A stretch of 6,502 bases of DNA, from contig CAMFIY010000158.1 of NCBI GenBank assembly GCA_945952575.1, forward strand, positions 1 to 6,502, given 5' to 3'. This document shows, piece after piece, positions 5,364 through 6,502 of the stretch. The DNA comes from an uncultured Leucobacter sp. GTDB lineage: Bacteria > Actinomycetota > Actinomycetes > Actinomycetales > Microbacteriaceae. The notes beneath the pieces were generated by a model, which made no database searches, was not told the DNA's origin, and saw nothing but the letters and a program-made list of their open reading frames with translations. Each line of letters begins with the position of its first letter. Positions within the stretch are counted from its first letter, which is position 1. The position numbers and the translations under genes were made by a program.

Positions 5364-6276
5364 AATATCCCGCGGGTCGAACGCCAAGTGGATCGCCGTC
5401 ACCGCGGTCGCCCCGATCTCCTGGGGCGCGAACTACTACGTGATCCAGCACTTCCTGCCGGCCGACATCCCGCTCTGGGGCGCCACGCTGCGCGCACTCC
5501 CCGCGGGCATCCTGCTCTTCCTGCTGGTTCGCAAGCGCCCCACCGGGTCCTGGTGGTGGCGGGCGCCCGTGCTCGGCGCGCTTAACTTCAGCGGCTTCTT
5601 CGTCCTCATCTTCCTCGCGGCCCAGCTGCTCCCCTCCTCGATCGCCGCCTCGCTGATGGCGCTCGCACCCTTCGCCTTCGCGCTGCTCGGTGCGCTCCTG
5701 CTGAATCAGCGACTCGGCGCCTGGACACTCCTCGGCGCCACCAGCGGCCTGGTCGGGGTCGTACTCATCGTCGGGCTCTCCGCCGGACGCATCAACGGCT
5801 GGGGCGTCGCCGCGTCGGTCGCCGCGCTCGCCAGCTCGGCACTCGGCTCCGTCCTCACGGAGCGCTGGCGCGATCGGACGCCGATCCTCGCGACGACCTC
5901 ATGGCAGCTGCTCGCCGGCGGCGGGATCCTGCTGATCCTCGCCCTCGGCTTCGAGGGGGCGCCGCCGCGTCTCGACGGCGACGGGATCGCGGCGATCCTG
6001 TTCCTCTCGGTCGTCTCGACCGCGCTCGCCTTCGTCTGCTGGTTCAGCGGACTCGCGCACCTGCCCTCGGGCGTGGTCGGGATCGTGGGGTTGCTGAACC
6101 CGGTCACCGGCGTGCTGCTCGGCACCGCGCTCGCGGGAGAATCGCTCACCGCAGCCCAGCTGCTCGGGATCGCGCTCGTGCTCGCGGGGATCCTGCTCGG
6201 ACAGCGCACCGCGCGGGGACGCGGCGGGCGGCGATCGCCGCAAGCGGCGGGTTCCGCATCGCATTCCCCGGAATAG
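5356..6276 (+). CDS. EamA/DMT-superfamily membrane transporter (probable exporter)
   Basis: This 306-residue integral membrane protein of the drug/metabolite transporter superfamily probably exports a small metabolite or drug; the substrate cannot be read from sequence. About ten membrane segments are visible: 12-30, 40-58, 70-88, 94-114, 122-141, 148-167, 178-198, 209-230, 239-260 and 265-283. They form two EamA repeats of five. SWGANYYVI in segment 1 and ATLRALPAG near segment 2 are typical of repeat one. SVVSTALAFVCWFSGLAHLPSGVVGIVGLLNPV (218-250) is typical of repeat two, including the helix 8-9 join and the Asn-Pro before helix 9. The tail 284-306 is Arg-rich then polar, consistent with a cytoplasmic end. 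The ATG at 5356 is chosen by the -10 box 7 nt upstream and by homolog-like length. The frame is open far upstream over marR, which is a shadow. Divergence from marR suggests induction by an effector of that repressor. Confidence 0.93.
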   Translation: MEAISRGSNAKWIAVTAVAPISWGANYYVIQHFLPADIPLWGATLRALPAGILLFLLVRKRPTGSWWWRAPVLGALNFSGFFVLIFLAAQLLPSSIAASLMALAPFAFALLGALLLNQRLGAWTLLGATSGLVGVVLIVGLSAGRINGWGVAASVAALASSALGSVLTERWRDRTPILATTSWQLLAGGGILLILALGFEGAPPRLDGDGIAAILFLSVVSTALAFVCWFSGLAHLPSGVVGIVGLLNPVTGVLLGTALAGESLTAAQLLGIALVLAGILLGQRTARGRGGRRSPQAAGSASHSPE

Positions 6277-6293
6277 CGTGCGGAATCCGCCGC
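6244..6293 (+). terminator. Long hairpin spanning the exporter stop codon, possible terminator
   Basis: Arms 6244-6258 and 6279-6293 pair over 15 positions with one G-T mismatch (a wobble pair in RNA) and enclose a 20-nt loop. The left arm lies in the last codons of the exporter gene and the stop codon TAG (6274-6276) is in the loop. There is no T-tract afterwards, so it would be a T-less terminator or an mRNA 3'-end stabilising structure. A short alternative hairpin at 6287-6300 overlaps its right arm. Confidence 0.4.
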
Positions 6294-6316
6294 CCGGCGG
6301 GACGGTTCAGTCGGGA

Positions 6317-6401
6317 CAGCGGCGGCCAGCCGCACCAAGCAGAGCAGCGCTCTGCGCGCGGCGACGCCGCGGGCGACCATCGTCGCCCGGGATCCAACTC
6401 G
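6317..6401. repeat. Structured direct repeat, copy 1
   Basis: This 85-bp unit recurs 101 bp later with 84 of 85 bases identical. It contains consecutive small stem-loops: 6319-6323 with 6329-6333 (5 bp), 6339-6345 with 6349-6355 (7 bp, loop AGC), 6357-6362 with 6366-6371 (6 bp, loop GAC), and 6370-6377 with 6382-6389 (8 bp, loop CATC); the last two share two bases. Upstream similarity extends weakly to about 6307 (TCAG in register). No good coding frame is evident; minus-strand frames through it are low-complexity Arg/Ala-rich. Confidence 0.9.
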
Positions 6402-6417
6402 CCGCCGTCAGGCGGCG
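6400..6417. repeat. Hairpin in the linker between the two direct repeats
   Basis: Arms 6400-6406 (CGCCGCC) and 6411-6417 (GGCGGCG) are exact reverse complements with tetraloop GTCA. It fills the 16-nt linker between the two copies, so almost the whole 101-bp period can fold. The equivalent linker before copy 1 is diverged. Confidence 0.75.
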
Positions 6418-6502
6418 CAGCGGCGGCCAGCCGCACCAAGCAGAGCGGCGCTCTGCGCGCGGCGACGCCGCGGGCGACCATCGTCGCCCGGGATCCAACT
6501 CG
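6418..6502. repeat. Structured direct repeat, copy 2, reaching the window edge
   Basis: This copy equals copy 1 at 84 of 85 positions. The only difference, G6447 for A6346, falls in the 3-nt loop of the 7-bp stem and does not disturb pairing. The copy ends at the last base of the window, so further copies may follow. Confidence 0.9.

Noticed and set aside
6146..6498. Minus-strand ORFs through the tandem repeat showing a repeated Trp/Arg/Ala-rich peptide
   Set aside because: The peptide repeat simply reflects the DNA repeat; there is no start signal, and hairpin structure explains the sequence better than coding.
6317..6502. CRISPR array
   Set aside because: Only two long 85-bp copies with a 16-nt self-complementary linker, unlike short repeats separated by unique 30-40 nt spacers; no cas genes nearby.

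Overview
The window is very GC-rich with strong G/C preference at third codon positions. It contains a GTG start, a lipoprotein signal and promoters whose -10 box sits directly in front of the start codon. Together these point to a high-GC Gram-positive actinobacterium; Microbacteriaceae is my guess from protein style alone, and I could not test it. It reads as ordinary chromosome with one decayed accessory gene and a structured tandem repeat at the right edge.

Layout. (1) Positions 1-1715, minus strand: a secreted PhoA-type alkaline phosphatase and, overlapping its stop by four bases (GTGA), the first 70 codons of a lipoprotein gene that leaves the window. Upstream of the phosphatase are four consecutive 11-nt units resembling actinobacterial PhoP binding repeats, followed by a plausible -10 box, so this pair is probably a phosphate-starvation operon. 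(2) Positions 1905-2717, plus strand: a broken gene with a GIY-YIG-like segment and a conserved-looking C-terminal domain, spread over two reading frames with at least two lesions. A 48-codon ORF overlaps its end. About 90 bases with no recognisable feature follow. (3) Positions 2950-4773, minus strand: a complete ABC-F ATPase of the Uup-like type with a C-terminal coiled coil. (4) Positions 4819-5316, minus strand: a MarR-family regulator. Divergent from it, at 5356-6276 on the plus strand, is an EamA/DMT-family exporter. (5) Positions 6244-6293: a long hairpin across the exporter stop codon. Then, to the end of the window, two 85-bp direct repeats (84/85 identical, 101-bp period) rich in small stem-loops.

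How the parts work together. The most informative regulatory region is the 39-bp marR/eamA gap. Two near-identical 13-bp palindromic sites, spaced exactly 21 bp, are interleaved with two face-to-face TATACT boxes. Each box lies 6-7 nt from its start codon, so both transcripts are predicted to be leaderless. This fits a MarR repressor controlling itself and the exporter, and perhaps also the ABC-F gene 45 bp downstream of marR. I do not see a clearly new multi-gene system. The best leads are the operator architecture, the candidate PHO box, a perfect 17-bp inverted repeat inside the lipobox codons, the nuclease-like pseudogene and the structured tandem repeat.
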